Shown: one piece after another, positions 22,432 to 33,249 of the stretch
Layout: each line of letters begins with the position of its first letter
Numbering within the stretch: position 1 is the stretch's first letter
Source of the DNA: Parapristionchus giblindavisi
Lineage: Eukaryota > Nematoda > Chromadorea > Rhabditida > Diplogasteridae
Reading direction: 5' to 3'
DNA: 64,000 nucleotides
Assembly (NCBI GenBank): GCA_943737045.1
Contig: CALSFV010000668.1
Coordinates: 62,001 to 126,000, forward strand
Notes under the pieces: model-generated
Databases searched by the model: none
Told to the model about the DNA's origin: nothing
What the model saw: the letters and a program-made list of their open reading frames with translations, nothing else
Program-made: the position numbers and the translations under genes

Positions 22432-24011
22432 TAGAAGGCATCTTGCTGTTGAACTCAATCGAAATAAATCCGATCAGGTACTTCCTGAATCTCAAAAAAT
22501 GAGTATAATAAATTTTCGAAATTTCTCAAAATTCACCCGATCGGGCTCATACTCGGCCAGGTTTTGTATCACTCATAGGCTATCATCTCTGCCTAGTTTG
22601 GAGCCTGCAGCTTCACTGAACACAGAGTTATGAAAATTTTGCCCAATTTCAGGGGTGTCGGAAATTTCGATTTTCTAATAGGAATGACAGTGGGGTTCCA
22701 GGCTCGCTACACAATAATACGACGACGAATCTGAACAACGGGAATAGGATATAATGCACACTAGTACTATAGTATACTGCCAAAAGATGAGCCCGATTGC
22801 TCATCTGAGTCAAAAGTTATGACATTGCAAAATTTTTGGCGAATACTTTTCGTCGCTACTGTATATATATATATATATAAGAGTTCGGCATAGTTTCTGA
22901 ACCATGCAAAACAAGAAAGTCTCTTCTATAATACAAATAAAAGAAGTGATCTTTATACGCACAATATCAATCTTTTACCATTCAATATCAATTTGTCCCA
23001 CCATGTCCTTCATTGGTCGAGAATATACTCTCTCTACTACTCTCTCCCCCTCCCTCTCACTCATCAGTGTCTATACTGTACTTATACTTTAACCTAGTAT
23101 TTATAAGCAAGTGGGTTAGAGCTTTTTTGTACGTTTTGCTAGTTTTGACTAGAAGACCTCTCACGATCTTTTCTCTTCTTCATCTTCTCCTTTTGCCGGC
23201 TCCATTGGCAACAAGGCCGCACATTATCACCTTGTTCAAAAAAGAAAACAAAAACAGAAAAAGGTATATTCGTTTTACAGACTCTTTCACTTAGATTTCA
23301 ACTTTTTATTTATAGTTTCATAGTAGACTTTCACTTTGTTTCTATCCTTTTCATTAGTATTGAATGGGAGAATAATTCTTCTTCCTCCTCTGGCAGCTGT
23401 CCTCCGCCTCTGGTTTTTGTTTCCCAGTGTGGCCGCAGTGTTTCCCACTGGTCAAAATACCAGAGGCATGCAATTGAACTATGAGGATAGATGTGAGTTG
23501 TGGACGCACGTTTTTGGATCAAGGCCAATCCCCACGTATCCTCGTCGTCGTCTCTCTCTCTTGTAGTACACGCTCTGTCATAGTTTATCTCTTTCTCTAG
23601 ATCGTTCAAGCCGCTTTTCCCGCCAAACGAGAGAGTATGAATATAGAGGTCCTTTTATAAACTTAAAAATTGAGTAGTCCTCGCTCTCTTTCATTGTTTG
23701 AGAATATTATCCATATTTTTGCGGTAATGTGAAGTTTAAAAGTTAGGAAAATAAAAGAAAAGGACGAGACAGTGAGCAAAATGAGAGAGTTTTCTCTGTT
23801 TTCCATTTCTTTTCGTTATTTTTGGAATGGCAATATCAATCTTTTACCATTCAATATCAATTCAATATTTGTCTATCCTTCACTGGTCGAGAATATTACT
23901 CTTTCCCCTCCCTCTCACTCATCAATATCTATACTGTACTTATACTTTAAAGTGAGAGTGACATCTCTCAATGGCCTCTTCATTGCGCACCCTATTTCTC
24001 TGTTGTCTAAC
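22432..24011. other. Mosaic of arm-derived fragments, no gene
   Basis: 22880-23240 matches 60620-60900 (CCATGCAAAACAAGAAAGTC, ATCAATTTGTCCCACC), 23420-23560 matches 13830-13990 inverted (CAGTGTTTCCCACTGG), and 23770-23950 again resembles 60180-60230 and 60730-60790. No exon recognised. Confidence 0.4.
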
Positions 24012-24739
24012 TGTAAGGTTATACAATAGCCAGGTTCTTTAACTTGTGGTTAACGCACCAAGACTCAAGATTACAATGTACACTTTATCTCCAAATTCCA
24101 CCACAATTAAACAATATTTGGTGACGGAGACTTACGGGTCCGAGGCGAATAAAGGCGAGAGGGACGAGGAGAGAGGCCAGAAAGACCAGAAAGAACAAAT
24201 GAAAGAGGCATAAAGCATCTATTTATATGCAATACTAATTAAATTAAAATGATAAGAAAGACAAAAACAGGGTTACCTAATTATAAAACAAAGAAAGTAC
24301 AACTCTGCAATTTTAGGGGAGCCAATAATTTGGTCGAAGTGGGGCCAATAATTTGGTGGATCGAAAAAGTTGACTCTAAAATTTGGCTACCAGACAAGCC
24401 CCACTTTTAAAGTTGAGTCAATAATTTGGTGGTTGAGCCAATAATTTGGTTCGAAGTGGGGTTAAAATTTTAGACTAAAATAACAGCCCCACTTCGAACC
24501 AAATTATTGGCTCAACCACCAAATTATTGACCCAACTTAAAAGTGGGGCTTGTCTGGTAGCCAAATTTTAGGCACCCAAAAATGTTCGACCAAATTATTG
24601 GCCCACCTAAAATTGCGGAGAATATGGTGCAAAAATCATTCTAATAAAATGTAAAAGAGTTTAGGGGTCGAAAATGGGAGAAAGGGGAATAGGGGAGGCG
24701 GTTAGCCTGGGGTATATGGAGATAGGGAGTATCCCAACA
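24012..24739 (-). repeat. 3' LTR, split by a MITE
   Basis: Starts TGTAAGGTTATACAATAGCC, ends GTATCCCAACA on plus. Without the inserted 318 bp element and 2-bp duplication it is 408 bp, agreeing with the 407 bp LTR at 25894-26300. Confidence 0.8.
24303..24620. mobile_element. Inverted-repeat MITE inserted in an LTR, 318 bp
   Basis: Ends CTCTGCAATTTTAGG and (reverse) CTCCGCAATTTTAGG; AATAATTTGG and CCAAATTATTGG recur throughout and the halves pair. Flanked by AA on both sides; the empty site is visible in the other LTR (GTACAATATGG). Confidence 0.8.
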
Positions 24740-24957
24740 TCTCCCTCCTCCTGCGAAAATGAGCCTCCTGGCTCATAGACGAGTCTTCTAATTCTTCTAG
24801 TCGATCTTCTAACAAATCCAGTAGTTCTTCGGGCTTCAACATTCTTATTTCTTCCTTTGATTCCTTGATATGGAGATATCACTTCATTTCGTAGTCTTAC
24901 CGTATCTTGATCGGTACCATCCCTCTTCAATGGATATCCACAATTACGGACTTCTAA

Positions 24958-25359
24958 CAAGGGAAGCACCAGTTGCGACGGAAACGATTCTGAAAGCGAC
25001 CCATATGGATAGCAAGGGTTGAGGGGGAGATGGAAAAAAGTGGTTTCAAAAGTTGCTTACGGGACCTACTAATCGATACTTTTAATCAATCGCACATTTA
25101 ACTATCACCCCTACCCCACGGGTTCGATTCCCGCTCCCCGTCAAAATGTTTTTGCTATTTTTTAAAAGCTTCCTCAACATCAGTTTCATTGCATTATCGA
25201 AATTCGCCGGACATTTCCAAACATTGTCATAGTTTGGTGGCGTATTTGAAAGCAAACAAGCAACTTTTGAAACCACTTTTTTTCCATTTCCCCCTCAACC
25301 CTTGCTATCCATATGGGTCGCTTTCAGAATCGTTTCCGTCGCAACTGGTGCTTCCCTTG
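24958..25359. mobile_element. CAAGGGAAG MITE with TAA target duplication, 402 bp
   Basis: Ends CAAGGGAAGCACCAGTTGCG / CGCAACTGGTGCTTCCCTTG, arms about 100 bp, TAA on both sides (24955-24957, 25360-25362). A 3-bp TWA duplication points to PIF/Harbinger. The centre holds a tRNA T-arm-like ACGGGTTCGATTCCCG at 25118-25133 followed by CTCCCCGTC. Confidence 0.75.
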
Positions 25360-25372
25360 TAAGTCTCGCCAG

Positions 25373-25680
25373 ACTTCCTAGTATCAGATCTCCACAACAC
25401 AGGCTTCCAAGTCACCACGGACTTCCTAGCCTCAGATCTCTCCAACACTGGCTTCCAAGTCACTGCGTCTTCCTAGCCTCAGATCTCTACAACACTGGCT
25501 TCCAAGTCACTGGGACTTCCTAGCCTCAGATCTCTACAACACTGGCGTCCAAGTCACTGGGACTTCCTAGCCTCAGATCTCTACAACACTGGCTTCCAAG
25601 TCACTGGGACTTCCTAGCCTCAGATCTCTACAACACTGGTTTCCAAGTCACAGGGATTTCCTAGCCTCAGATCTCTACAC
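25373..25680 (+). repeat. 47-bp minisatellite, about 6.5 copies
   Basis: Unit TTCCTAGCCTCAGATCTCTA + CAACACTGGCTTCCAAGTCA + CTGGGAC. Unit length is not a multiple of three; no frame persists. Confidence 0.9.
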
Positions 25681-25893
25681 CTCAAGATCACACCTCGTTA
25701 ACCACACGGGTACAGTATCAATCGACCGGGATCACCAAGCTGGTTAGGCTAGATGCGTCGGTAACGATGATAGGTCCAATCGATCTCAATACAGTATCCT
25801 CTCCTTGGATACACTTCACTCCTGAATCAACTCGCAAGATCAAATTAATCAAGAATCTTAGTACCTAATACACAAGAGTCGGTTCGGCCCCCA

Positions 25894-26300
25894 TGTAATG
25901 TTGTATAATGGCCGGGTTCTTAAACTTGTGGTTATAATACCAAGACTCGAGATCCAATCTAAACTTTATCACCAAATTCCACCACAATTAAACAATATTT
26001 GGTGACGGAGACTTACGGGTGCGAGGCGAATAAAGGCGAGAGGGACGAGGAGAGAGGCCAGAAAGACCAGAAAGAACAAATGAAAGAGGCATAAAGCCTC
26101 TATTTATATGCAATACTAATTAAATTAAAATGATAAGAAAGACAAGAACAGGGTAACCTAATTATAAAACAAAGAAAGTACAATATGGTGCAAAATCATT
26201 CTAATAAAATGTAAAAGAGTTTAGGGGTCGAAAAGGGGAGAAAGGGGAATGGGGGAGGCGGTTAGCCTGGGGTATATGGAGATATGGAGTATCCCTAACA
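25894..26300 (-). repeat. 5' LTR, 407 bp
   Basis: TGTAATGTTGTATAATGG ... GTATCCCTAACA on plus (TG...CA). Minus orientation starts TGTTAGGGATACTCC. No target-site duplication with the left LTR flank is evident (CTAAC vs CATTT), so a rearrangement may have occurred. Confidence 0.75.
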
Positions 26301-26309
26301 CATTTTTTT

Positions 26310-26593
26310 CCTTTTTCAGCAAAGACTTCAAGTTATTGAAGCGTCATTACTATAATGGCGCTCAGGAGGAGGGAGATGGGGGAAAGGAGGTGAGTTGATA
26401 TAGTGATCATGATAACAATAAAACCACCATTCACTTTTAGAACCTCCGCCAAACGAAGATGACGGATTTCTTCGCAAAGGTGGTGGTGGTTAAGGAGAAG
26501 GAGGTCATCACCATCATGGACGAGGAGGAGGAGGAGGTTGCGAAGAAGAAGAAACGACTCATACCTATAATCACCATACAAGATTATGATTGA
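26310..26593 (+). pseudogene. PIP-box protein copy C, first exon replaced by LTR element
   Basis: Exon 2 26320-26389 (KDFKLLKRHYYNGAQEEGD) after TTTTTCAG; donor GTGAGT at 26390; acceptor CACTTTTAG; exon 3 26441-26593 (NLRQTKMTDFFAKVVVVKEK, acidic DEEEEE, KKKKR, stop). Exon lengths (70 and 153 nt) equal those of copy A. The PIP box QTKMTDFF is intact and splicing is intact here, but the sequence upstream of the intron-1 acceptor is the end of an LTR (ending 26300), and no exon equivalent to MASSKIIING is present. Unless the LTR supplies a promoter or another first exon is used, the copy cannot start normally. PIP proteins bind PCNA at replication forks; the precise role of this family is unknown. 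Confidence 0.55.
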
Positions 26594-28886
26594 ATGTAAC
26601 TATACTATGTATCGTTTATTGATAACAACAACAACAGAACAAAAGGCAGGTGTAGAGAGAGAGAGAGAGGGAGAGAGAGAGAGAGAGAGAGAGATACATG
26701 CCTTAATAGTGTTAGTAGGAGCAGCAGTGGGATTGAAATTCCTTTTAGGGCGGCGAGGGGCCCTATTGATAGAGTTTATTATTATGTATAATAATAAGAA
26801 TGAAATAATAAATATAAAAGAATGAAGAATTTCTAATTCACCATTCTTACGCAGTTTATGTTAATATTGATAATACACTAATCAAGAGAGGGGCGTCGGA
26901 GAAGAAGGCATGAGCGGTTTCTGTAAATAGTACTGATATTATCGTGAGATAGCAGGATAACATGGAGGGAAAGAAGGTGAAAGGGACGGAAGGGGTAAGT
27001 AAGAGGTAGTGGTAAGCAACCTTCGAACATGCTAGGAATGACTGAGCTTACTGTTGTAGATTTAAAACGGGGGCGGAGTGATGTGTGGTAATCATAATTC
27101 TATTGTTGCGTTGTATAGTAATCAAATATGATTGGGAGAGATTAAAAAAATGTATATTAAATATAAGAATGAAATAATAAATAAATAAAGAAATGAGTAA
27201 TTTCTAATTCCAATCTTGTTCAACGTCTATCATAATAATATTAGTAATATACTAATCACGATATGGGTGGGGGGGGGAGTTCAAAATCATTAAAATTTTC
27301 TAATTTGTATAAAAATAACTATACATACGAATATTTTGATGGGTTCAGTCGAGTTGAATCCTACTCCTCGAGATTTAGAGTTTCTCTTCGGTGCCCTTTA
27401 AGTAAAGTTGATTAGGTATATTAAAGAAACTGTTATCAATTTACTATGATTAAGCGGTGCTAGGCCATTCTAATTAATCAGGCGATATAAGCGCCTGAAA
27501 ATACAACATTTAGATTTAGGGAATTTCGTGATAAATATTATAGATTTAGCTAATTTTGAGATAAAGATAACGTGGTAGGATTAAAGGTCTGATGCAAGGA
27601 AAGCGAAGTAGAAAAGTAATTAAAACACTAAAGTTTGTCACAAAAACAATTGAAACTAAATAATAGAAGTAAAAGCAAGAAAGTGAGCTAATGGAAAGAG
27701 GAAAAAGTGTACAACACAGCAGCACACAAGAACTGTGAAGGGTGCTATATTTTTTGTATATTTTTTTAACGCAAAAGGGTTAAATATAGTACTTCACAGG
27801 TTTTGTGTCCTGTGGAGTACACTTTTTCGCTCTGTGCGCAGTGAACAGAGAAGAGTGGGTAAATGGGGCACTTCTACAATATACAGACCTATCGACAGAG
27901 ATTGCAGCTTTATATGCGCAATGCATAACCCTTATAGGGGAGTGGCAACCGTCTAGAAGCTTACAGGGGGCGTGACCACTGTCTCTACATTATATACACT
28001 ATCTCGTTGATCAATTAGGCTAGGACAAGCAATTCGAAGGACATAGTGCTGTCGAGCATGCTAAAGCAACAATAACACTGAACAACAAAATTTAAGTATA
28101 CCATCTTTCGGAAAGCTTTACAATGTGTCACTGAGTAAAAAAAAACTAGGTTTTTTGGTAAGAAGAGATCCATTAAAAACTTTTTGTTCTTCTTTATGAC
28201 GATCTTTTTTTAAATATTTTTTAAATTGTTACTGCCAACGAGGAAGCGCCTTCCCCTTTAATCTCGGATTTGCATTCGATCAACCATCAAAACAAAAAAA
28301 ATGAAACGTTTAAGACATATTGTGCCGAATTTTGACAAAACTTTACGAATTTCCGATTTTAGCATTTCTCACGATGCTCATTATCTAAGGTTTCTTTTGG
28401 AAGTATTGCTCTTATTAACAAAAAAAGTGAAAAAATCGGGAGTGTCGTAGAGCAAAATCGGAATACTGTAGCATACTGTAAAATCTTACAGTAAATATGG
28501 TGCCACACATCCACCTGTTCCTTTGTCCATCTCTAACGAGCGAACGTTAGCTCTCCCTCTCTCACTCTCCCTCTTCCTCTCTCTCTCCTTCTCTCTCCCA
28601 CTCTTTCGATGTGTTCCCTCTGCAACATTTGACATATCTTCATTGTCTAATTATTACAGCTCATTAGTCTATCAGATATGTACAGTACTAATTATACTGC
28701 TCAGTGGGAGAATGTTTGAGAATGGAGAGGGAGAGGGAGAGGGGATAGAGAGAGAGGGAGAGGGAGAGAGAGAGGGAGAGGGAGAGAGACAAACAGGTGG
28801 GTTATCTTCGCGTTACCTCTGGCAGGGAGGGATATTGTCTAAAAGAGTTTTAGGTTCATGTCAAAACTGTTATAAAGCAAAATATT
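26594..28886. repeat. Right copy of the direct segmental duplication, no gene
   Basis: Colinear with 1245-5733, shorter because only one copy of the tandem unit (26740-26900) is present. Includes GA microsatellites (26656-26692, 28715-28795), a TGTGAAGTG-family hairpin at 27702-27827, and the CT-rich tract 28550-28610. No coding exon recognised. Confidence 0.65.
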
Positions 28887-29238
28887 AGCCTCGTACGGGG
28901 CTCGAACCCGGGACCTCAATCGCTTTGAATCAAATCAGGGCATTTTTTGAATCTAATCGGAACATGCGTCTTTTTGAATCTAATCAGAACACTTTTTGAA
29001 TCTAATTATAATTTTTTTAAATCTAATCAGAGCATTTTTTGAATCGAATCAGAACATTTCTCTTTTTGAATCAAATCGTTTTTGAATCTAATCAGAACGT
29101 TTTTTGAATCTAATCAGAGAGATTTTAAAATCTAATTTAGCCCTAGTTTCTTCTAAAATTGCTCTAATTAGATTCAAACGATTTGCCTGAGACATTCAGA
29201 TTTAAAGTCTGACGCTCTACCAACTGAACTAACGAGGC
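28887..29238 (-). pseudogene. tRNA-Lys duplicate with UUA anticodon, split by an insertion
   Basis: Minus strand: acceptor GCCTCGT/ACGAGGC and anticodon stem TCAGA/TCTGA are kept, but the loop is CTTTAAA, so the anticodon is TTA (would pair with the stop codon UAA). One D-stem base is changed (GCTC to GTTC). A 276 bp element (28915-29190) lies between the variable loop and the T arm. Not expected to mature into a tRNA. Confidence 0.8.
28915..29190. mobile_element. Element inserted in a tRNA gene, built of ~24 bp repeats
   Basis: Ends CTCAATCG...TTTGAATC and GATTCAAACGATTT...GCCTGA, imperfectly inverted; GAC on both sides is a likely 3-bp duplication. The body is about eight copies of TTTTTGAATCTAATCAGAAC. 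No ORF. Confidence 0.7.
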
Positions 29239-29790
29239 TGTGTTGAAGCATATCGCAAAATATGTTCTGTTTTTTTTTCCTTTCCGCGCTTTATGAAAAA
29301 AATCATCTGATCGTCCTTTTGTTGTTTATAACCATGATCTATATAGATTTTATATGCGGCTTTTCGTTTTCACATAGTGTATTCTCTTATTCGTAATTCA
29401 TATCTTACCTCCTGACTTTTCCATATTTTTAAACATTTAATTATAAATCTTAAAATACCCTCCGAGGTCACATAAATTTATTAGTATTATTAGTCAATTT
29501 ATCGTATTTTCTTGTGTGCGTATTACTCGATCGGGAAATGGGTTATCTGCATTGTGAAATGCCTTCTCCCATCCCAGCTCATATAAGCTCTTATAAGTAT
29601 TGGCATCAACGATTTTCGTATCATCTTCGAGAAGTGTTAATAATATTTATACGTATTCATGAATAAACAATGAAACGTGTGGTAAACAAAAAGAAACGGA
29701 GTGAATCGATAAACGAAGATGATTATGCTAACGATAATGAATTGCTCACGGGTTTAAGAATGGACTGATCTTTGGGATAATAGAGACTAA
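29239..29790. other. Unassigned, no gene seen
   Basis: Continues similarity to 5807-5960 for about 150 bp (CATATAGTGT), then single-copy AT-rich sequence. No exon recognised. Confidence 0.35.
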
Positions 29791-30205
29791 CAAGGGAAGT
29801 ATTTTTAGTCTCAGTGAGACTTTTGAATAAGAGTATTCTTCCTCGATAGGTATAGGAAAAAAATGATAGGAGCCAAAAAATTAGCTGCTGCCACGCACTC
29901 TCAGATTTTATATAATTAATTTTAATTTTGAAATTTTTTCAAAAAATGTTGAAAAAATCACACAACGTAGGCGACAAGTAGTATATGAAATAAGGAGCCC
30001 CTGAAAGAGCCGTGAAAACTTAGCGGGGTCAAAAATAATGCATGCGCACTTGAAAATTGCATTTTCGCAAAATAAAATTAATTATAAAAAATCTGAAAGC
30101 GCATGTCAGCAACTAATTTTTTGGCTCCCATCATATTTAACCTATACCTATCGAGGAAAAATACTCTTATTCAAAAGTCTCACTGAGACATAAAGACTTC
30201 CCTTG
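29791..30205. mobile_element. CAAGGGAAG MITE with TAA target duplication, 415 bp
   Basis: CAAGGGAAGT...ACTTCCCTTG with arms of about 150 bp (CTCAGTGAGACTTTTGAATA and its complement), TAA at 29788-29790 and 30206-30208. Same termini and duplication size as 24958-25359 but a different body. It abuts a LINE fragment. Confidence 0.75.
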
Positions 30206-30208
30206 TAA

Positions 30209-30655
30209 ATATAATTATTGAGGGAAACTCTTTTTGATTGCCAGGTTGTACCAAAAGTCTTGCCGCTCTAGGAAAGAAGCTGTAATGTCTATAATTAAAT
30301 CTAGATCCGGGGTAGTTAAAGTTGAGCCTGTTTCGTGTGGTATAAGGGCGAAAATAGTAGTTTTTATTGGAGATTTTATATTTTCCTCTAAGTAGGTTCA
30401 TGGCTGTCCTCAAAACTATGTGCTCTTTGCGCTTTTCCAAGGACACTAGGCCCAACTGGGTGTTTCTCAGTGCACTACAGGGTATAGTATCCCAAGTATG
30501 GCTGTAACAGCGCATAAAAAGCCTTCTTGTGAAATAATTATGGACTCTTTCGATGACTATTTTGTCGTGCTTTTTGAACGGATTAAATACTGTTGATGCG
30601 CTTTCAAGGATTGGTCTGATATATATCGTATACGCCTTGAGGAGTGTGTCAAGAA
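30209..30655 (-). mobile_element. LINE reverse-transcriptase C-terminal fragment
   Basis: Minus strand from 30655 reads LLKAYTIYIRPILESAS, ERVHNYFTRRLFMRCYS and, near the end, YSFFPRAARLL: the thumb and C-terminal region of non-LTR reverse transcriptases. It is a different subfamily from the element at 31-33 kb. Both ends are cut, the 3' end by the MITE at 30205. Confidence 0.7.
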
Positions 30656-30789
30656 GAAAGTGATATCGAACTAGAGGATAGTTACTTAGAAAAAAATGTT
30701 CAGCGGGTTTATTTATCCATTTCGTGTCTCTCGCTTCTTTTTTCTCGACAATTCACTTTGTTCACGACATTCAATTCCGGGCATCGAAG

Positions 30790-30856
<67 letters not shown>

Positions 30857-30857
30857 T
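30790..30857. repeat. (TA)n and (TAA)n microsatellite, LINE tail
   Basis: TA repeats then (TAA)n; on the minus strand it follows GGAATAAAATATT, so the TAA part is probably the 3' tail of the LINE. Confidence 0.85.
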
Positions 30858-33177
30858 TTTATTCCTTCAAACGAACGCATCGGGGATGGGGATCGGGAAT
30901 ATCTGTTAGATAGTCTTGTGAAGGATGTCCGTCGCCAAGGCGAATCGGTGAGATGTGGGGGTGGAGGAAGAGGCAGCAGGAATGTTACCAATTCAGAACA
31001 TTTCATGAGTGAATATGTACCTCAGGGACAATCACATTATATGGGATATTTTTAACATGATTACGAAAGACTGTTGGTGAAGCCTGCACAATAGCATCAG
31101 GGAGATTATTCCAAATATCAATAGTTCGTGAGGCTAATGTTGAATGGGAAGTGGTTGATATTTTGAAAGGTAGAATAATTCTCAACGAATTCCGTTCCTC
31201 AGATGCAAAGCGGAAACAACTTTAAAGAGGAAAGAGGAATTGTACTCATAATTTTGATGAATTGAATTATGTAGGAAAAGCAAATCTGTTATCGCGTGTC
31301 TATGATCGAGCGTAATTAAATCTAGGAAGTGAACACGATTGAGATAAGTATCATAAGGAATAGAACAACGACTGAATAGTCTTCGAGTAAAATCTCTTTG
31401 AACAGATTCAATTTCTTTTGTCAATCCAGATCTTTTAGAATTCCAAACAACTGAACCATAGCTAATAATAGGCAATATGAAAGACGTATAAGCGGTTTTG
31501 TAGACCTCAATTTCGCGACTACGGAAAGTTCTAAATAGAATATTAATTTTTGATCTGGCTTTACGAACAGCTTTATTAATATGGGACTTGAAACTTAAAT
31601 TAGGCGACATTAATATGCCCAAATCCTTTACCTCGTGAGAACAAGAAAGCTTAAAACCCTTTAAAAAGTAATCACTACAAGATTTCTGATTACCGTAATG
31701 CATTACAACGCACTTAGTCTCAGAGAGAGTTAGATTCCAAGCATCAGCCCAATCAGATATATTATCAATAGCTTTTTGTAAATCACTAGTGTGCGCGGGA
31801 ACCTCAGCATAAATTTTTAAATCATCCGCATAAATTCCATAATGGACAGAATTGGGTATAACATTACCCATATCGTTGATATATAAAATAAAAAGGAGAG
31901 GACCTATACATGAGCCTTGAGGAACACCTGATGTTACGACAGCAGGAGATGATAAACAGTCATTGATAACTATATATTGTAACCTCCTATCAAGATACGC
32001 GTGAAACCATGAGATCAAATTTTCGGGGAACCTAAGAGTGAAAGTTTGTAAAGTAATAATCGATGATCTATGGAGTCGAAAGCTTTTTTATAATCAAAGA
32101 ATACAGTGTCGAAAGATTTTTTCTTAGAATGGAGTGAGAGATAGTATGAACATGTTTCAACTAGTTGAGTTGCTGTAGATCTTTTACTTCTGAATCCAGC
32201 CTGACAAGCATCAAATAGGTCAAATGCGCTCATATGTTCTACAATTTTATCAATTAGAATTTTCTCAAAAATTTTCGTAATAGAGCATGTTAAAGAAATA
32301 GGCCTGAAGTTTGTGATCGAATTATTACCAGATGCTTTCGGGATTGGTTTAACTAACGCTTTTTTCCATAGTTCCGGAACCATACCGGAGAGCATACTTT
32401 TATTGAAAATTATAAGAAGTGGTGATATCATTGCATATTTGCATTTTACATAAACTATATTTGGGATCCCATCTGGCGACAAATTAATTTTAGGTGCCGA
32501 TTTGGAGATTGCTAGAGAAATATCTGTGGCAGAGAATGAAATAGATTCGAGTAAAGGAACATTTGTTGATTGTTTAGGAAGAGGAGAAAGTTGGGGCGGA
32601 GTCAAAACTGAAGAGAAAAAATTAGCAAAAGCATTACACTTTTCTTTATCAGTAACTAGTGATGCGCCATTTGAATCAATGATACCTGGAGTTGCGAGTT
32701 TTGGAGAATTTAAACGATCTTTAGTGAGCTTAAAATAAAGTTTTCTATCTTTAAGTGATCGCACTTCATTGGAACAATCGTATCTATGCAATGTCCTATC
32801 AAGACGTTTCTTAAGCTCAAAGGCTAAATGACTATTTGGAGAAATTGAATGAATTCGCTTGCATTTACCATAAAGTATGCGCAGAGTGCGTGGGTATTTA
32901 CATGAAATAGCAGTGGACCGAGGAACATAGAGCTCAAGAATGTAATTAATAAAATCAGAGAAATAGTCAAAAGATTGATTTGCATCAAGGGAAGAAAGCG
33001 CTATTGTCCAATCATGATAAAATATTTCATTAATAATTTGATTCCAGTTAGCCAACCGATAATTGCGAGACAATACTTGTTTTGTTGAACCTTTAATATC
33101 TAACTTGAATGAAAATGAAATACTGGTGTGATCGCTAAAAGGTATTGCAGGTGAGACATGAGAGATGCAATCTACAT

Positions 33178-33180
<3 letters not shown>
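30858..33180 (-). mobile_element. CR1-like non-LTR retrotransposon, 5' truncated
   Basis: Minus strand. The first readable codons (near 33175) give PFSDHTSISFSF, the S-D-H end of an APE-type endonuclease, so the element is cut inside that domain by the TA microsatellite at 33181-33246. The reverse transcriptase follows: LVKPIPKASG, FRPISLTCSITKIFEK, QAGFRSKRSTATQ, DYKKAFDSIDH, then GVPQGSCIGPLLF and YADDLKIY (catalytic YADD). The C-terminal region is 31.0-31.8 kb and the 3' UTR 30.86-31.0 kb. Two frameshifts break the ORF: near 32018 (GGTTCCCCGAAAA) and near 31183 (GAACGGAATTC). Both are small and the second is not in a long homopolymer. The element is nearly colinear otherwise, so it is fairly young, but inactive. 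Confidence 0.85.
31003..33180 (-). pseudogene. Endonuclease/reverse transcriptase ORF with two frameshifts
   Basis: Three consecutive frames cover the polyprotein: 33180-32015 (endonuclease end, fingers, palm start), 32018-31182 (palm with YADD, thumb) and 31185-31003 (C-terminal tail: IILPFKISTTSHSTLAS, WNNLPDAIVQ). No in-frame stop other than those caused by the shifts was noticed. In an intact element the protein would nick target DNA and reverse-transcribe element RNA at the nick. The N-terminal part of the endonuclease and any first ORF are absent. Confidence 0.8.

Positions 33181-33246
<66 letters not shown>
33181..33246. repeat. (TA)n microsatellite
   Basis: About 33 TA units, exactly at the 5' break of the LINE. 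Confidence 0.95.

Positions 33247-33249
<3 letters not shown>

Larger units (their letters stand above)
24740..25893 (-). mobile_element. LTR retrotransposon interior, almost entirely deleted
   Basis: Between two 407 bp LTRs only about 1.15 kb remains. On the minus strand the C-terminus of a Pol-like polyprotein is readable (24957-24740: LLPLLEVRNCGYPLKRDG, TRRIRRLVYEPGGSF, then EEGDVG running into the LTR). This ending is common in LTR elements; family (BEL/Pao or Gypsy) is undecided. Immediately inside the 5' LTR (left of 25894 on plus) the minus strand reads TGGGGGCCGAACCGACTC, a primer-binding-site-like sequence beginning TGG. Protease, reverse transcriptase and integrase regions are gone. 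A 402 bp MITE and a 47-bp minisatellite fill the interior. Not mobile by itself. Confidence 0.65.

Noticed and set aside
25370..25680. Tandem repeat considered as CRISPR or coding repeat
   Set aside because: 47-bp units are contiguous without spacers and the length is not a multiple of three.
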